From contig NZ_MAYT01000030.1 of NCBI RefSeq assembly GCF_001685015.1, positions 1-64,000 on the forward strand: 64,000 bases of DNA. The letters run 5' to 3'. Shown here in pieces: positions 62,757 to 64,000 of this stretch. The notes under the pieces are model-generated. The model did not search any database and was not told the origin of the DNA. It was given only the letters and a program-made list of their open reading frames with translations. The stretch comes from Pseudobacillus wudalianchiensis. GTDB lineage: Bacteria; Bacillota; Bacilli; Bacillales; Domibacillaceae. The position numbers and the translations under genes were made by a program. Position 1 is the first letter of the stretch. The number at the start of each line of letters is the position of its first letter.

Positions 62757-64000
62757 TTATCCAATTAGAATACGTTCCTTCGGAAAGTTATAACTGTCCT
62801 TAATTTCTTTTCCGCGAACAATAAAGAGCAAGGAGAAGACTCCAATTCTTCCGATGAACATTAACGTCATGAGCAATATCTTGGCGGAGGTGCTTAAATC
62901 ACTTGTAATGCCAAGCGATGAACCGGTCGTTCCGAAAGCGGACGAGACTTCAAAGATGATTTTCACCGTGGGTAATGCCGGTTCTAAAAATGAAAGGAAA
63001 ATAATTGAACCACCCCAAATGAAGAAACCTGTTGTGATGACCACGAAGGCGCGCTGCACGTCAACGGGGTGAACCTCTCTGTTGAAAATTTTAATCGTAT
63101 TCTTTCCACGCGCATAAAAATAAACACTTAAAATGGCAATCGCAAAAGTCGTTGTCCTTAACCCGCCTCCCACACTGCTCGGCGAAGCCCCGATAAACAT
63201 CAGGGTGGAGATAAGCAGCAAGGTAGCAGTTGAAAACTCATTTAAATCGACAGACGTTAACCCGGCACTGCGGGCGGCGATAGACTGAAAGGCAGAGTAG
63301 AAGAAAGACTCGTGCCATGTCTTATTTACGAAAAAGTGGTGGCGATCAAGTAAATAGATAAGCACTGTCCCGACTACGGCCAAGATGGCATACACAGTCG
63401 TTGTCAATTTTGTAAATAAGGAAAACTGAAATCTAACCGGTCCTCTGTAAGTTAAATAATCTTTAATTTCCACTAACACAGGAAAACCGATTGCCCCAAG
63501 CACAATCAAGATCATGTTAATAAATTGGACAAAGTAATCATTAGCAAAAACGATTAATGAGTTTCCGGTAATATCAAATCCACCGTTTGTTGTGGCGCTT
63601 ATGGAAGCAAACACGCCATGTAAAAAAGCTTCTTGGACGGTTGGATAATATTGAAGAAAGTACGTGCTCAAAATAAGGGCACCGACCGCCTCGATTCCAA
63701 GAATTAATAAAAATATTTCAATCATCAGCCTAACAAGCCCCGCTAAATCTGTTCGGTTCTGATCGGCCATGATCAGTTGGCGTTCACGCATCCCAATCCG
63801 CTTTCCAAATAAAATCCAGATGATCGAACTCAATGTCATGATGCCTACGCCGCCCACCTGTAAAATACACAAAATAAAAAAATAGCCGACTGTATTGAAT
63901 GTATCGACAATAGAAACAGGGGATAATCCTGTCACACTTAGCGCGCTGACCGCAACGAATGCAGCGTCTATAACAGAAATATCGATTCCGGGCTTATGAG
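62757..64000 (-). CDS. ktrB: Potassium uptake (KtrB/TrkH-family) channel subunit, N-terminus outside window
   Basis: The frame runs off the window end; 413 residues are visible of about 445. The four pore loops with the selectivity glycines are SVTGLSPVS, ATTNGGFDITG, ARSAGLTSVDL and GTTGSSLGI. The interrupted third-repeat helix GASPSSVGGGLRTTTFAI is the gating loop typical of KtrB. With a KtrA-type nucleotide-binding subunit, not in view, it imports K+ coupled to Na+. The frame is open at the edge (HKPGIDISVIDAAFVAVSAL), so an internal Met near 63935 is not the true start. Confidence 0.93.
   Translation of the reverse strand, partial: HKPGIDISVIDAAFVAVSALSVTGLSPVSIVDTFNTVGYFFILCILQVGGVGIMTLSSIIWILFGKRIGMRERQLIMADQNRTDLAGLVRLMIEIFLLILGIEAVGALILSTYFLQYYPTVQEAFLHGVFASISATTNGGFDITGNSLIVFANDYFVQFINMILIVLGAIGFPVLVEIKDYLTYRGPVRFQFSLFTKLTTTVYAILAVVGTVLIYLLDRHHFFVNKTWHESFFYSAFQSIAARSAGLTSVDLNEFSTATLLLISTLMFIGASPSSVGGGLRTTTFAIAILSVYFYARGKNTIKIFNREVHPVDVQRAFVVITTGFFIWGGSIIFLSFLEPALPTVKIIFEVSSAFGTTGSSLGITSDLSTSAKILLMTLMFIGRIGVFSLLFIVRGKEIKDSYNFPKERILIG

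Overview
The window reads as chromosomal DNA of a low- to mid-GC, endospore-former-type Firmicute (Bacillaceae, Bacillus sensu lato). The signs are strong AGGAGG ribosome binding sites with frequent GTG/TTG starts, the tail of a Bacillus-like 5S rRNA, T-box control of trp, a hom-thrC-thrB operon, odhAB followed by yojN-yojO, the xpaC-yaaN pair, a Rok homologue and an FsrA-like small RNA. I cannot name the species. No prophage, complete insertion sequence or CRISPR array is visible.

Layout. 1-68: end of an rRNA operon. 152-7459: ctaB, an orphan PAS-PAS histidine kinase, tagO, a carotenoid/squalene-type FAD oxidoreductase, a PAP2 phosphatase and an acidic unknown protein. 7752-22952: a 15-kb signalling locus, all on the plus strand: cheW, cheA with a second CheW domain, a giant soluble chemoreceptor, cheR, cheB, an RsbW-like protein, an RsbV-like STAS protein, a PAS-PP2C phosphatase, a frameshifted PAS/GAF-GGDEF-EAL protein and a GAF-LuxR regulator. 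23614-26527: a lipoprotein, two tiny membrane proteins, a WGR-DUF4240 protein and a secreted SH3 protein. 26865-30195: threonine operon. 30442-32368: FsrA-like sRNA, then yhdT-panF. 32371-35470: YuxH-like EAL-HDOD protein, nitrilase and GNAT. 35536-42495: tandem Trp T-boxes and trpE-(GD fusion)-CFBA. 42719-47237: small membrane proteins, a c-di-GMP-I riboswitch with a 49-aa ORF, a PAS-STAS protein, a persulfide-type rhodanese-TusA-DsrE protein behind a CsoR/CstR-like operator, and a methyltransferase. 47917-56459: odhAB, an Sda-like micro-protein, a DUF6501 protein, rok and yojNO. 56744-64000: yaaN/xpaC, yidC, bioB, a split SF0329-like gene, an LrgA/LrgB pair and the 3' part of ktrB.

The most unusual item is the 1240-residue receptor at 10832-14554. 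Residues 101-548 are eight 56-residue repeats and residues 705-1152 are eight more. The conserved hairpin tip (about residue 626) lies exactly midway, so the protein looks like a mirror-symmetric antiparallel coiled coil several times longer than ordinary chemoreceptors. It sits among genes that combine a Che pathway with a partner-switching module (RsbW/RsbV/PP2C), c-di-GMP domains and a LuxR output. I infer a non-standard chemosensory system whose output may not be only flagellar.

Other notable items are an in-frame trpG-trpD fusion that keeps an internal ribosome binding site, a MITE-like repeat family present three times (43140, 47332, 52161), and two genes broken at poly-A tracts (19209 and about 61249). 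These breaks may be sequencing errors, slippage sites or true decay.
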